64,000 nucleotides of DNA from assembly GCF_000001735.4 (NCBI RefSeq), contig NC_003076.8, positions 3,410,001 to 3,474,000 of the forward strand. The letters run 5' to 3'. Under the pieces are notes generated by a model. The model saw only the letters and a list, made by a program, of their open reading frames with translations. It did not search any database and was not told the origin of the DNA. Position 1 is the first letter of the stretch, and every line of letters starts with the position of its first letter. Of this stretch, positions 44,128-56,681 are shown piece by piece. The position numbers and the translations under genes are program-made. Source of the stretch: Arabidopsis thaliana (taxonomy: Eukaryota > Streptophyta > Magnoliopsida > Brassicales > Brassicaceae).

Positions 44128-46637
44128 GGAGAAATCGATCAGCACCGATCACAAATTGGAAGAAGAAGCCCTCCTTCTTTGGCTCTTTGTAATCTGACGC
44201 TATTTCTCGTGCCCGGTTCTACATTCTCGGTGAGATCCTCTGCGGCGCATGTGTTGGGTTATCTATGTTCTCTAATTACATCTCAGCCGTTCGTTTTTTT
44301 TGTTTTGCTGCGTTGGTAAAATCAAGTAAAAATCCTTATCGGGATAACAATTTAACATATGGTGACTGACTGGTGAACCACCATTTGCTGTCGATAAATC
44401 GGTAGCAACTTATTTAATTTCTTCCACATTTAAAAGTTAGATATAAAATTTGTACAAAATTGTTTCTCAATATTCGTAAACATATGTATTTTTTCCCACG
44501 TAACAATTTGTAACAAAAATGTCACATATATAAGTTGTCGCCCTTAGTTTTGCTTACAGATTAATTAGGGACAATCGTTAACTTTTTTATTGCTATGTGT
44601 ATCGAAAGACTCTGTCACTTTTTTCACCATTTTTCTACTACTAGGTCTAGGTTCTTCTACATTCTAGGGCATGAGTTTTATGCGTGTGTGGGCTATCTTT
44701 GTGTTCCAAACACATCAGAACCTTTCTTTCTTTTGGCAATTTAATTATCATAGCCTAGACAGCTAGACTCGTTTCGTTCCTGGTTTAATTTCTAAAGAAG
44801 TGAATTGGCTTAGTGATACATCTTCGCACTAATGGTATATGTTTATGTGTTTCTTGCGATAGTGATTGTCTGATTGATGAGACAAATTCATGGTTATCAC
44901 TTAGTACCTACGGAACCAACCAAAAAAAGACTCAATTCTCATAATTATCGACAATGTTCTTTTTGAAGTCATGTGCACGCGCGGCGTTTCTAATTAACAG
45001 TGCCGTTTTGTGACGCATCCAAAGATGATTTATTACTGTATAACTGATCTGCGGATACAAAAATTTTAGTAATACTAATTAATGAACAAAAGAAGTTGGT
45101 TTATATAATTAACGAGCAACCTAAAGTGACAAGACGAGTTGAATAACGTATGTAATAATAAATCTCTTTGATAATCGAATACTCCAAAACTTGCAATTTC
45201 CACTATACCTATTAAGACTAATCTTGACATTAAATGCCTAAATGGGTTACTACGTAACGAGTTTGCAATAAGCTGACACAGAAAGAGTAAATATACGAGA
45301 TTAAATGAAGGAGATGAAAACAGAAATTAAATGAAACGAGACGAAGAAATGGTAAGTGGCAGGGCTTATGGGTTTGTGTAGTGTATCACAATGTACACAA
45401 TTGGAGACAAAGACAGACAATACTTTTTTCATAACATGACATTCCAAAAGGTACATAGTGTTCTAGTTTCAGTCCTTTGAACAATTATACAAGAATACAA
45501 AATATACATCCATATCCTTTTAACAAATACGTGAGTCATCATATCAATAAAAAACGTCAACAACTATACATGCATACAGATTACAGGACACACATACGCA
45601 TAGAGGGAGGGAGAATTCTCAATTTGTATAATCTTATTCCAACAACATAGTACATAGATACCAAAGTGAAAAAAATACTCAAATCTTCACATTTTCTAAA
45701 ATTGATTACCGCAATGAATGAACTAATATTATAACTAGATAAAACGAAGCATTATAAACTAACTACAACCAGTTCTTGAACGTTTAATGTCTATTTTACA
45801 AAACTCAGACATCCCTTATTCGATCATTTGACTATTTCAAAATTCCATTATTCAATTATTCATCTAACATATTAGTCAAGAATCAAGACCCAACTAGAAT
45901 TTAGTGGTAGAATAACTTTCTATGCTACAGACTAATCATTTTCTTCACCACAACAATCGGAGATAACCTATACTTAGTCATGTGTCAAACCACATAACAT
46001 AAGTTTCAATCGCTTCCAATTATCTCTAACTCTAGACTCTAAGTGATTATCCCTCTCTGATTGCACACATCTATAAAAGACCTTAGAATCATACATATCC
46101 ACATAACTTACATAGGAGCTACAATGCCCAAAATTTTGAGCACATCAACTCCAAACTTTTCGCCATTATCTTATTCCATGGATTCAAGTGCAATCTGCAT
46201 AACTTTGACTCATCTTTTGAAGCTAGGAGTTGGGGCCAATTCATGTGTGCTAGAGTCTGCAAAATAAAAGAGTTTATTTCAATTACATAATATATAATTT
46301 ACTTATAATACAAACATCCTATTACTAACTAGTCTAACCACGATGGGTCAACAAAATATAACCCAAATGGAGATAGACAATAAATTCGATGAGAGATATA
46401 ACAAATATCTTATTCATAATAGTCTATGTGTACACCTTCACATACATGTGTAAAGATATTATAAGACAAAATCTAAGATTCATCACTATGAATGTACAAA
46501 GTTTTGAAACTACATAAACTGAAATTATATAAAAATATATAGATGCAACATATGTATGCATAGAGAATTTGGTATGCAGAGACAGATAAGAACACAAAAT
46601 CATAACTAGAACAATGGAATAAGGAAGATTCATGAAG
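44128..46637. other. ASG2 upstream region and MIR156D downstream region
   Basis: About 2.5 kb of AT-rich sequence. The first 200 bp hold the ASG2 5' UTR and promoter. No protein-coding ORF beyond chance length and no clear repeat was found. Sequences next to 46640 could belong to the 3' part of the MIR156D primary transcript. Confidence 0.45.
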
Positions 46638-46741
46638 GAGAAGTTATGACAAAAAGAGAGTGAGCACGCAAAAGCAACCATATACAAAACTTTTATACAA
46701 CTTCCCCTTTGTGTGCTCACTCTCTTCTGTCAACTTCTTTT
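46638..46741 (-). ncRNA. MIR156D: MIR156D precursor hairpin
   Basis: On the minus strand the 5' arm carries TGACAGAAGAGAGTGAGCAC (complement of 46713-46732), the exact canonical miR156a-f sequence. The 3' arm (complement of 46643-46665) reads GCTCACTCTCTTTTTGTCAT and onward, and pairs with it except for a short internal mismatch near the duplex end. The flanking arms continue the stem (aagaagtt with aacttctt, and ACAAAG with CTTTTG next to the loop). The loop is AT-rich, about 30-40 nt. miR156 represses SPL transcription factors and keeps plants in the juvenile phase; no SPL gene is in this window. The sequence of the star strand fits miR156d. Confidence 0.95.
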
Positions 46742-47173
46742 CCCCCATCAACATATATTTATCTAGTTATGACACTAAATAATATGTTAGAAAAACGAAA
46801 CAGAAAAAACAAGGATATGTGTATATGTGTAGATAGGAAATTCCAATTAGTCCAGAAACCGATGAAAAAATAAAAGATAAAACATGACACAAGTACAGAT
46901 CGAAGGTACTTGAGATCAAATCTGGGAAAAAACAGCAACTAACAAAGACTTGATCGATGGATCCATAAAAGGAAAGTATGAATCTAAGTACGGACACTGC
47001 AAGTTAGGGTTTCTTCTCTAATTCCCAGTTTTAGAATTTTTCTTTTTTTAAAGAAACAAAGGTTAAGGAGATAAACTCAGAATTGCTGCCGAAAAACAAA
47101 CTTTTTTTTCCTTAATCACTCACTCACTCTCTCTTTCATGCAAAGCATACATGTGTCGGCTGCTTTACTTCTC

Positions 47174-47186
47174 TCTCTATATAGCG
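47174..47186 (-). promoter_or_regulatory. Putative TATA box of MIR156D
   Basis: The minus strand reads CGCTATATAGAGAGAG, a strong plant TATA consensus (CTATATA), about 450 bp upstream of the hairpin. It is followed by CT/GA-rich sequence typical of a plant transcription start. Confidence 0.45.
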
Positions 47187-49251
47187 AAAGTGAGAAGTGA
47201 TTAAATAGAGAAAACCCTAGAATGAAGAATGAATCCAACAACATTTTACATTTTAGATTAAATGAAAGAAGAAGAAGAAGAAGAAAAAAGGTGAAACAGA
47301 GATGATGGAGAGAAGAAAGTACGGATGTCAAAACGCTTGGTTATGGTTTGTCGGAGAGAGAAACGTGTCGCAATCAAAGGCCAGGATTTGACTTGAGAGA
47401 CGTTATGAGCCGTTGGATGTGTCTTTTTGTTCAGTTCCGTCTCTTTGCCGTCTTATCTGCTTCTGTCCTTTATTTTTATTTCACTCAGTGCGTCATTAGA
47501 GACACAAACACACACGCATCATCCTTGTCTATTCTCTTCTCTTATCTTCTTCTCTACTTTAAAACAGGATTAGTGCTGGTTAATTCTTGATTTGTGCCAC
47601 GGTTTAGTTGTTTGTCTTTCAGAGTCGGCTTTGTTTAAAGCTGCTTTTTCATTAAGTTAACCAATGATTACAAATAGTTAAACGGATGTAGTTAATGCGG
47701 TATAAATAATATTTACTGTTGTAGCTTTGAATGGGTGAGTGGCGTGGCAGGGTTTGGTGCCCAATAAATTAATAAACACGTTTTGTTTCCATTCATCCAA
47801 AAAATGGGACCGTATATACAGTGGCATGTTCATTTTGGGTAACGAGCCGGGTAATGCGATAAGGGTCGGAAATATATAAAAAGTACTATCGAAACATACA
47901 CGATAATTTATGAGATGAAACTTTCAGTTCATATATTGGGTTAGTTAGTTTCTATACGTAAAATCATTACCCTCACTCTTATTTTCAAATTTAGAAAATA
48001 AGTACTTGTGGAAATTTAAAAAAGATTCAAATTTACTAAATATGCGAGTAGGATTTTATTTTTTCCTATTGTTAATATATTTTTGCGCTATAATAAACGA
48101 AATTGTCCTAATTGTAGATAGTAAATTTAGCAAAGACCATTGCAGCAATGTGTGCAACCTTATGTAGAACTATTTAGTGATGCGGTAAGAAGATGACAAT
48201 AAAAAGAGGTGTCAATAGTTGGTGGTACAAAACACAAACACTAGTGACAGAAAGAGTATTGTACTGCCATCATTTTGAAATTTCAATATTAATTTTTCTA
48301 ATTAAACTCTTTCAAGTGAAACTAATAACCATGTGTTGCATGAAAATTCTTTTCAACGTCCGTTTTCGTTTCTAAAACGCAGGTATAAACTATTTTTTTT
48401 CCTTTATCCTTTAATTAAACTATTTGATATTTATGTTTCCGATTTGTGTTGTTTCAAAAAAATTCATTAATTTGTAAGTATAATATAATATACATGTTTT
48501 CAAAATGTATACATTTTATAATTTTAGAAAAAGTAATTATTTCCCATGTCCGAAATGTAAAGCTTCTACGTATCTGTTTTTGTTTCCCTGCAACATAGGT
48601 TGTGCCATCTCTTACCAATCAAAACTAATGGAATCACCATTTTTTTTATGTCAAATCACAAATCTGTTTTTTATTAATATAAATTATTAGCAGTAAATTT
48701 TCTCATTTCAAAAATTAATAATAGCAGCTGTTAAAAATAAATAAAAATACATTCTACTTTTGTAGAAATAATAGATAATTATTTCCTTATATTTATTTTT
48801 CGACATTTTTTCGAACACTAAATAATTTAAACATAACATCCAAAGAAAAGCCATTTGGTATTGGCTCTGATGCTTTACCTTGAAGCATTCTACGGTACAG
48901 TGCATAACATCCTCTAATTAAGCGCATTTATTGGTACTCTAAATACACATCTAGACTCTAGTCCTGTTCGTTTCCACTATTCTATTTTCATACTGTACTG
49001 CATTCTCTTTTCCCGTTTGTAGTTATAAAAAATATAGAGATCGTACACAAGTCTTTTTATTAACAGCTTCGCTGATTTCCCACCCTGACCCCTGAGAATC
49101 CATAGTGAATTTAGTGTTTAGGTTCGATTCTGTTTGAATATTATCTGTGAATCAATAGATAGTCGTAAAACACAATTTGCTTGCGAATTCAATGAACACA
49201 CAATTCATATGAGAACTACCATTTAATTCTTTGTCTGCAAACATCAGGGAG

Positions 49252-49268
49252 AGAGAGAGAGAGAGAGA
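49252..49268. repeat. (GA)n microsatellite
   Basis: A GA dinucleotide tract of about eight units in the 3' flank of the Tudor-type gene. Confidence 0.75.
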
Positions 49269-49556
49269 GTTAATTAATGGAAAGCATTCATTCATATTCA
49301 TAGTTCAAAAGACTTTCCACTGCCCTTTGGCTACATATTTTCGTTAAGCATCATATATAGCCTACGACACTACAACCCTAACTTAAACGAAACAAGAATT
49401 CTCTGTGTAAATAAAAATGAACCACACCGTTTAACAATGGCTTCCTAACACTGTAACTGTCTCCTACGGTACCTGCACATAGAAACAGACCGCGACACTA
49501 TTACTTATTTCTTAATTCTGTTTTTTAAGGGTTTTTTCTTTCTGGCGAGACTACGG

Positions 49557-51632
49557 CTACGACGACGCTTCTTCCGCTTTCGTATCTTTTCCAGCATTTT
49601 CTTCTCCTTCCTCTTCCTCTTCCTCCTTCTTCCCCTTCATTTTTTTCCTCTTCGCATCAATTCCCTCTGGTGACTTCTTCAAGAAGCTCACCAACGGCTC
49701 TCCATCAGACATTTCATCAACAGCTTTTTCCCCATCTTCATTGTCACCATTTTCTTCATCAGCGGTATTACTCTTAATCTTTTTTGAGGTGATCTTCGAT
49801 ATTGTTATCTCTTTCTCATCATCAGATGAATTGTTTTCACCATTATCAGAGTTGGAGTTGCTCAATTTCAGGGCCTTGGGCTCAGCCTCATCATCAGATG
49901 TTTCATTCTCCTCTTCATCTTCATCTTTATCAGCCTTAGAGTTGTTGGTTTTTAGAACCTTGGGCTCATCTTCATCAGAAGAATTTTCAGCAACTTCATC
50001 AGCATTGGAGTTGCAGGATTTTAACACCTTAGGCTTCGCCTCTTCGCTAGAAGTATCAATATCATCACCAGCTTCTTCATCTTCATCTTGGTCATCAGTG
50101 TGTTTCCTCTTGGTCAACTTTGAAGACATCTTTGGTTTTTTCGAGGCCTTTGATGTCTCTTTTTGATCCACATTCCCCTTGCTCCGAAACCTTTCACTCA
50201 TGCGTGATGCCGCTGCTACAATCTTCCCACCAATATCACCCATTTTGCCATTTTTCTCAGTTTCGGGCTTTGAGGCCTTCTTCTCCACCTCTTTGGCCTT
50301 GCTGTAAAAACAATTGGGGTAATTAGATTTTCAGAATCAAAGCATCACAATAATACTGTGTTGAACTCGCACGTGAGCGTGGAAGTGTGCATATATACGT
50401 TTGTTTATTTAAGAATGCATAGTATAACATAACCAACCTCTTTGATGAAGAATCTATCTTCTGTTTCTTTTTGGGCATAGCTTCATCCGTCCTTCCTTTT
50501 AAAGATGCCTTCCCTTTCCCTTTAGGCCTGTAGAGAGTTTAGACAACAAAGATCATTCAGAATTACTTACTCCTAAATCTTTAGATTCAGGGACACAATC
50601 CACAGCCATGAATATATGTGTATCTGACACACTCATGTTCGTAAATCATGACTGTTAGTGATATTAAAACAATCGGTACTATACGATACAACACACGATC
50701 TAAATCATAACCCTAGTTAAGTATAAAGAGAAACTCAAGGTTGCGATGTCTAAAACAGGTAGGAAGATAAGGGCAAACTTACGGTTCTGGAGTGCCTTCA
50801 GAACTCTCACCAGCAGATTCCTCCTGTAGGGAGATCTGGAAAAAAAAGAATGCTGAACCATTAAAAGCTAGTGATACACAGGATAAAATCGACAATAAAT
50901 GATTAAACAAACACTGTCTAATATCTACCTCATCAGATTCAGATTCAGCATCATCTTCTTCAATCAACTCCCATCTCTCCTTCTTCAGATCCAAGGTCTC
51001 TTTATCACCATCTTCATAGAAAACCTAATAACAATGAAGAGTAACTCATTAAATGACACATTATCTAAGCAACTTAAATTCCTCTGATAAAGTAAATCAT
51101 CCACCAAACTCATTCAATTCAGATTAGATATCAATAGATCTTAAAATCCAAGAGATAAACCCTAATTCATTCATTTAATGAATGTGCAATTCAAAATCCA
51201 ATCTAGATTCAAGCAGACCCATAGAAACAAGTAACAAGATACATGATATGAATTACCCGATGTTTCTTCTTGGAAGAGACATAGGAATCCACCACACCCT
51301 TATAGAATCTGCAAAACCAAGAGATCTGTAAGATTGACCACAAGTAACTGATAGTAAAAAAGCCCTAATTTTTTCAATAAGATTGGAACACTCACTTGCT
51401 GTCCATCGGCCACCAAACTCGTATCCTTGAACCCACCAAGGCTTCACCATATTTACGAGCATCAGAAACCTAGTAAAGTTCAATACTTTAGAGCAAATTC
51501 GCATAGAAAAACTAGTAATTCAAACCAAAGAAGAAGAAGCGATAGTTGCAAAACCTTATCCTTCCCAGAAGAACGAGTTGAAGAAGAAACAAGTCTGTTC
51601 TTGGCTGATGAACGCTTCCTAGAACCAACCAT
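49557..51632 (-). CDS. Tudor/PWWP/MBT-type acidic nuclear protein
   Basis: Seven exons (51555-51632, 51396-51469, 51257-51308, 50929-51024, 50783-50835, 50438-50527, 49557-50301) give 395 residues. A basic Ser/Arg N-terminus precedes a Tudor-like barrel at about 32-100: IRVWWPMDSKFYKGVVDSY, then HRVFYEDGDKETLDLKKERWE. This is the same module that follows the HEAT repeats of plant PDS5 proteins. The rest is highly charged: Lys-rich segments, then five or more acidic/Ser units built around EPKVLK/EPKALK-type repeats, and a Lys/Glu C-terminus. It lacks the HEAT-repeat body of PDS5, so it may be a stand-alone reader of methylated residues or a duplicated fragment. Nuclear location is inferred from basic clusters such as KKKQK. 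Confidence 0.85.
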
Positions 51633-51845
51633 CTTCGAAAGCAATCAAAGGAAGAAGAAGAACAAGAAGGAATCTGTGTTTTGTGTTTGTGTTTGGTGTA
51701 AGATATTTTTCTTACAGCGCAGAGAGAGATTTATAGGAAGAGAGCGAAGAAGAAAGAAGCGGTGAAATTGGGGGTTTTATTTAGGTTACCAAGGGGTGTC
51801 ATTTGGGGGATTTGAGAGATTTCTTTCCCCTGAACTAACCAACGA

Positions 51846-51882
51846 CACGTGACTTTACTAGTTAAGAATTACCTCTCACGTG
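51846..51882. promoter_or_regulatory. Paired G-boxes upstream of the Tudor-type gene
   Basis: CACGTG occurs at 51846-51851 and again at 51877-51882, 31 bp apart (close to three helical turns), about 215-250 bp upstream of the start codon. Both lie in (A/T)CACGTG contexts used by bZIP and bHLH factors. Confidence 0.5.
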
Positions 51883-54363
51883 TTTGACGACGACCACATC
51901 TTTTCTTTGCTTTACTTCTATTGGTCTCTTCCACTCTTCTTTTTTTCATCTTTTTCTTGTTAAAGGTCTTCTTTTTTTTTATCTTTAGCCAGTTGTTATT
52001 TACCTATTAATGTTTTCTGCCAGTAATTGGACCTTCAATATCCAGTGTTATCAAGTTAGAGGAAAAGATATTTATCCTAGTATAGTGCTTTACGATGACT
52101 AGATGATGATCCTCAAATTAATATTAGATCACCGGAGTTGGTCCAAAATAAAATGATAGAAAATATGGTCATATTATTATGAACGATATATCTTCAGATT
52201 TACGGTCTTGGTTTTTAATGGTTTTCTAATAAGATTATTTTCTCTGAAACGTGATCAAGAACTAAATACTCGTTTTTACGAGTGAACTTAACGTTTAGTA
52301 ACTTAACAGCTATGAGCCTTCTTATCTTTAAGTGTATCTTATAATAGATCATATCGAAATGTTACCTAGAGTTCATGTAGAATATGACATTTGTTTTATC
52401 AAGCTGTTCGAACATTTGTAGGAACGATCTAAACATCTCTAAACAATCCAAAACCCATAAAATTAAACAAATATTTGGTACTAGATGATTTACCTAATCT
52501 AAATTATATGTGCACGTGATATTAAAGAATTTATCTACGTTAAATACATGCAACTGTTTAAATAATTCTTTCTAATTTAAGTAACAAAAATTTCAATTTT
52601 AGTTTCTATTTTCGTTTTTTTCGATTTTGATTTTAAATATAGAATTCTATTTAGATTTTAGATGAGCAAGCAATTACACGGTGAGACATATTTTTGGAGG
52701 GTAACAATTAAGTAAATTTTGTTATATATATAAGAACAATTATGCAGAAACTTTCATGTTTGGTATGTGTTGGATTCCAGAAGAAATTTCCTAAAAATGG
52801 TCGGATGATGAAACCACCATCTAATATTTCGTGACTTGACATTACTTGTTTATTTTTTTTAATTTATAGAAAAAGGTACACAATTATTTGATATAAAACA
52901 AGCTAATACATTAGTTTATATAAAAACGAATTAATTATTACAAAACAATGGATTATGCTTGAGGGTAAGTGGGAAGCACGATGATGCCTTGACTCCGTAA
53001 TAATAATTAGAATTAAAATTCCTTTATCCCCTTTCTTCCTAATAGTTGTCTTTTTTTGTAAAAAAAAAAAGAACTTTGGTCCTCGTTTGAGTTGGAGAAT
53101 CTTTTCATGTAATAATTTTAAGAAGAAAAACTGATTACGCTGGTGAAACTTGAAAGTTTTTTTCTAAAATAAATAAATCTAAAATGATTCTATTCATGAA
53201 CGAAGATGATTGTAACAAGTGATGCATGTATCTCTATCAAACGTCTTCCCATTCGTTGTATGATTGCATTAATATTGGCCACTTGTAACTTGTAAGGTAG
53301 AAATCCCAAAGTCAATTCTATTATAATTAAAATTACTTTGTTTTGTTTAACAATTATGCTAACAAATCCTTCTTAATAACAAGATAACATAAATCTAAAA
53401 TCCTTTTTTTGAGTTGAAAAAAAACAAGATACCATATTTTCAATTAATTGGCAGAACTACATAGGAAACAAATCCGAAATTGAAGAGTTTACATAGAAGA
53501 AAAAAAAACAGAAATAAAAGAGTTTACCTGGAAAATAATCAAATATTATGTTCTTTCAAATTTTCGACAAAAAAAAAAATTGATATTCTTTCAATTTTGT
53601 GAGATAATCAGTACAGAAATTATTAAAATGTGATATAAAATTGCGAGACAATCCGTAGGAATATTATTACCAAATGATATAAAACTGAGTTAAAATTGTA
53701 AGAAAAAGAAGTTTTAAGGTTCTTCAAATCATCTAGCTGACTAGCTCCATAGCAAAAATAAATAATTTTGATTGTTTATTAGCACAATCTGTTTCTTAAC
53801 CATATAAATTTAGACTTGTACAAAAATCAAAATGCAGTTTAGTTTATACAACTTTTCCTATAACTATAAAGTTCGATCGTCATAATAAGGTATAACAATT
53901 TAACTCTAGTACCAAATGCTATAAAATACATAAAATTTAAGAATAATGGAGGTAGGTCTACAAAGCAAAAGAAAAAAAAAAGATCATGGAAGTTACAAAC
54001 GAACGGAATTTCCGTGATACACATAAATAAAAATTGGTCATCATATCACACAATTCGCATCATTAAAATAATTAGAAAACGGACAATACGGATAAAATAA
54101 TTGGTAACTGGCCAAAACGTAATGATTGATGTAAGAAGACGCACGGCAAAACGTCGTCGTATAAGCTTTTCATCGTCAAACAAAACGGCTTCGTTTCAAG
54201 GCTCACACTTGTCTTTATTTATCACTTCATCTTCTCCAAAGCCATACCACTTGAAACCTCTCTCTCTGGTTGACCCGATAATTTCTCTCTCGCAGACGCA
54301 CAGATCTCTCTTCGAATCTGCTAGATCTGTTCCTTTTCTTACATCTGTATTGCGAAACCTCTG

Positions 54364-54555
54364 GTAATTTCATACTTTCATGTCTCTCCGTTTCATTTCG
54401 ATTTTCGTTTCACAGCTAGGGTTTGCTTTTTGTTACATCGATTTCTGATTTTCCTGGTGTTGTTGCCTCTTCCTCAGATCGGAAGGTTTCGTTTACAGAT
54501 CTACCGATACGAGTTTCGCAGTATTTCCGAGTTCCGACGTATGCTTTGTTTTCAG
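54364..54555 (+). other. Probable 5' UTR intron of CAF1
   Basis: A donor (CTG|GTAATTTC) at 54364 and an acceptor (TTGTTTTCAG) ending at 54555 flank pyrimidine-rich sequence just before the CAF1 ATG. An alternative acceptor (CTTCCTCAG) ends near 54476. Leader introns of this kind are common in Arabidopsis. Confidence 0.45.
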
Positions 54556-54580
54556 ATCTGGGTTTGTTGTATATCTAGAA

Positions 54581-55414
54581 ATGGCGGAGACTTTGAAAGA
54601 AGATTCGATTATGATTCGAGAGGTTTGGGATTACAATTTGGTTGAAGAATTCGCGTTGATCCGTGAGATTGTTGACAAATTCAGCTATATCGCTATGGAT
54701 ACTGAGTTTCCAGGTGTGGTTTTGAAGCCTGTTGCTACTTTCAAGTACAATAACGATCTTAACTACAGGACTCTCAAGGAAAATGTCGATTTGTTGAAAT
54801 TGATTCAAGTTGGGTTAACTTTTTCTGATGAGAATGGGAATCTTCCGACTTGTGGGACGGATAAGTTCTGCATCTGGCAATTCAATTTCCGTGAGTTCAA
54901 CATCGGTGAGGATATCTACGCGAGTGAGTCTATTGAGCTGTTGCGTCAGTGTGGGATTGATTTCAAGAAGAACATTGAGAAAGGTATTGATGTGGTTAGG
55001 TTTGGTGAGCTTATGATGTCGTCTGGGATTGTTTTGAACGATGCTATCTCGTGGGTTACGTTCCATGGTGGATATGATTTCGGGTATTTGGTTAAGTTGT
55101 TGACTTGTAAGGAATTGCCTCTCAAGCAAGCTGATTTCTTCAAGCTTCTGTATGTGTATTTCCCTACGGTTTACGATATCAAGCACTTGATGACGTTCTG
55201 CAACGGACTGTTTGGTGGATTGAACAGACTTGCGGAGCTTATGGGAGTGGAGAGAGTTGGGATTTGTCATCAAGCTGGGTCGGATAGCTTGCTCACCTTA
55301 GGGTCGTTTAGGAAGCTCAAGGAACGTTATTTCCCGGGATCAACTGAGAAATACACTGGAGTCTTGTATGGTCTAGGTGTGGAAGATGGTACTACTACTA
55401 CTGTTGCTAATTAA
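54581..55414 (+). CDS. CAF1-10: CCR4-associated factor 1-type deadenylase
   Basis: An intronless coding sequence of 277 codons. The DEDD nuclease residues are visible: D40 and E42 in MDTEFPG, D166 in HGGYDFGYL, and D235 with its partner His230 in [10 protein letters not shown]. The protein is therefore a DEDDh-type 3' to 5' exoribonuclease that removes poly(A) tails as part of the CCR4-NOT complex. Length and motif spacing equal those of other plant CAF1 proteins (about 275-285 residues). The C-terminus is short and Thr-rich (GTTTTVAN). Expected in cytoplasm and P-bodies. The homologue number (10) is from memory. Confidence 0.93.
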   Translation: MAETLKEDSIMIREVWDYNLVEEFALIREIVDKFSYIAMDTEFPGVVLKPVATFKYNNDLNYRTLKENVDLLKLIQVGLTFSDENGNLPTCGTDKFCIWQFNFREFNIGEDIYASESIELLRQCGIDFKKNIEKGIDVVRFGELMMSSGIVLNDAISWVTFHGGYDFGYLVKLLTCKELPLKQADFFKLLYVYFPTVYDIKHLMTFCNGLFGGLNRLAELMGVERVGICHQAGSDSLLTLGSFRKLKERYFPGSTEKYTGVLYGLGVEDGTTTTVAN

Positions 55415-56586
55415 GAAGAAAGGAATGAAAGATACTTTGAAAATTCCAGGGAAGTGCGATTAGATATATTTCTTTAGTCTTTGTGAGTGTGAGAAGACCA
55501 AAATAGAATCGTCGTTGTGTAAATTGGCAAATTGGTGTTAGTAAGTGACTTGTTGTGTCTTTGTTGCTTTGTTTTCAGGAAAACCCCTTGTGATCAAAAT
55601 TTGAGGGGTTTTTGTTTTAGCTTGAGTTTCTGAATGTATATCAATTCAGCTACCCGTTTATTTAATAAATAATCTCCAATTTTAATTTTTCTTCTCTTTT
55701 CTTTTTGTGTGTGTTTTCTTCTTACTAGTGACCAATGTAACTTGACAGTGGCTTCTTGTAGTAGCGTTTGCATGTCTCAGCTTGCAGTTACTGTGTAATT
55801 CTTTGTAACCATACCAGTTTGAAGATGCAAACTGGTAAGTTTTATGCTTAAGAGAATGTTGAATCTTCCTGTGTTCTTCTTTCCCTCTTCGTTGATACAA
55901 GTTGATAAGGAGAACAATGAACTGCTTATGCTAGAGGTTATATGTGTTACATTGTTTAAAAAACAGAGCTATGGTAATCGATTGATGTATAGATTTGTTA
56001 TTTAGGTGTTTATGATGTAAGTGGTATCATGTCATGGTTAATGTGGAGGAGAATCACATATGTATGCTGTTGCATTCGCCAATCACCTCAATAGCCAATT
56101 TATTATCATATTGTCAATGAGTAGCATTCTAATGCAATCAATGTTTTGTTGGGCAAGTATTCAGACGTCATCTGAGTCGCAAGTGGTACAGAAGATTACG
56201 AGATTTGACTGATTGAGACGTCGTAGCTCATTCAATTGCCGAAGAAAAAAAAAAAAGTATCAGCCTGTTGGAAGTATTATGTCAAAATGTGGATTTGTGT
56301 ATGAACTCAGTTTCCATCAAGATAATTAAATCTAAGTTTCTCAAAACCTTAAATATTTCATTACACGAACTTGTTTGATGATCGAAAACATATGATCCAA
56401 TAGCAACACGACACGAGAAATAAAGTAAAAAGAAGAAAACAACAGCAATACGGCAAAAGTCCGAGTCACTATTATGTAGGTGTGGCAGAGAATCAAATCT
56501 ACTTCTTATTACAGAAGAAACAGTGTACTTGCTAGTCCTGTCTTTAACGGCTTCTCTGAGTCTCTTCACGTGTGTTTGTGTGTTGG

Positions 56587-56681
56587 GAATTGGGATTCTG
56601 ATTTGGGCCTTTGTTGTGTGGGCTTTGATCAGAGGTGGGAGAACGTTTTTACCAAGGTTGAATTGGGATTCTGATTTGGGC
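56587..56681. repeat. 22-bp direct repeat, 73-bp period
   Basis: The same 22 bases (beginning gaattgggattctgat) occur at 56587-56608 and 56660-56681, separated by 51 bp of unrelated sequence. Confidence 0.85.

Larger units (their letters stand above)
46742..49556. other. MIR156D primary transcript/promoter and Tudor gene 3' flank
   Basis: The interval 46742-47200 probably contains the 5' part of pri-miR156d and its promoter. The rest is AT-rich intergenic DNA. It includes a (GA)n run at 49252-49268 and the 3' UTR of the Tudor-type gene. The longest ORF (47348-47590, +, 80 codons) has no recognisable features. Confidence 0.45.
51633..54580. other. Long intergenic region between Tudor gene and CAF1
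   Basis: Close to 51633 lies the Tudor-gene promoter with two G-boxes (see separate entry). Near 54240-54580 is the CAF1 promoter and leader. The intervening about 2.2 kb is strongly AT-rich with no gene, tRNA or element that I can support. Confidence 0.5.

Noticed and set aside
47348-47590. 80-codon plus-strand ORF upstream of MIR156D
   Set aside because: It is hydrophobic and Phe/Leu-rich without a domain. It lies divergent to the MIR156D promoter, in sequence of intergenic composition. I see no splice or codon evidence.
49111-49135. tRNA B-box-like GGTTCGATTCTG
   Set aside because: No matching A box or cloverleaf arms are found around it.
49741-50166. 141-codon plus-strand ORF rich in Ser
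   Set aside because: It is the antisense shadow of the acidic/Ser/Lys exon of the Tudor-type gene.
54101-54367. 88-codon ORF upstream of CAF1
   Set aside because: It is basic and low-complexity, spans the promoter and leader, and shows no homology signal.
54815-55273. 152-codon minus-strand ORF
   Set aside because: Antisense shadow of the CAF1 coding sequence.
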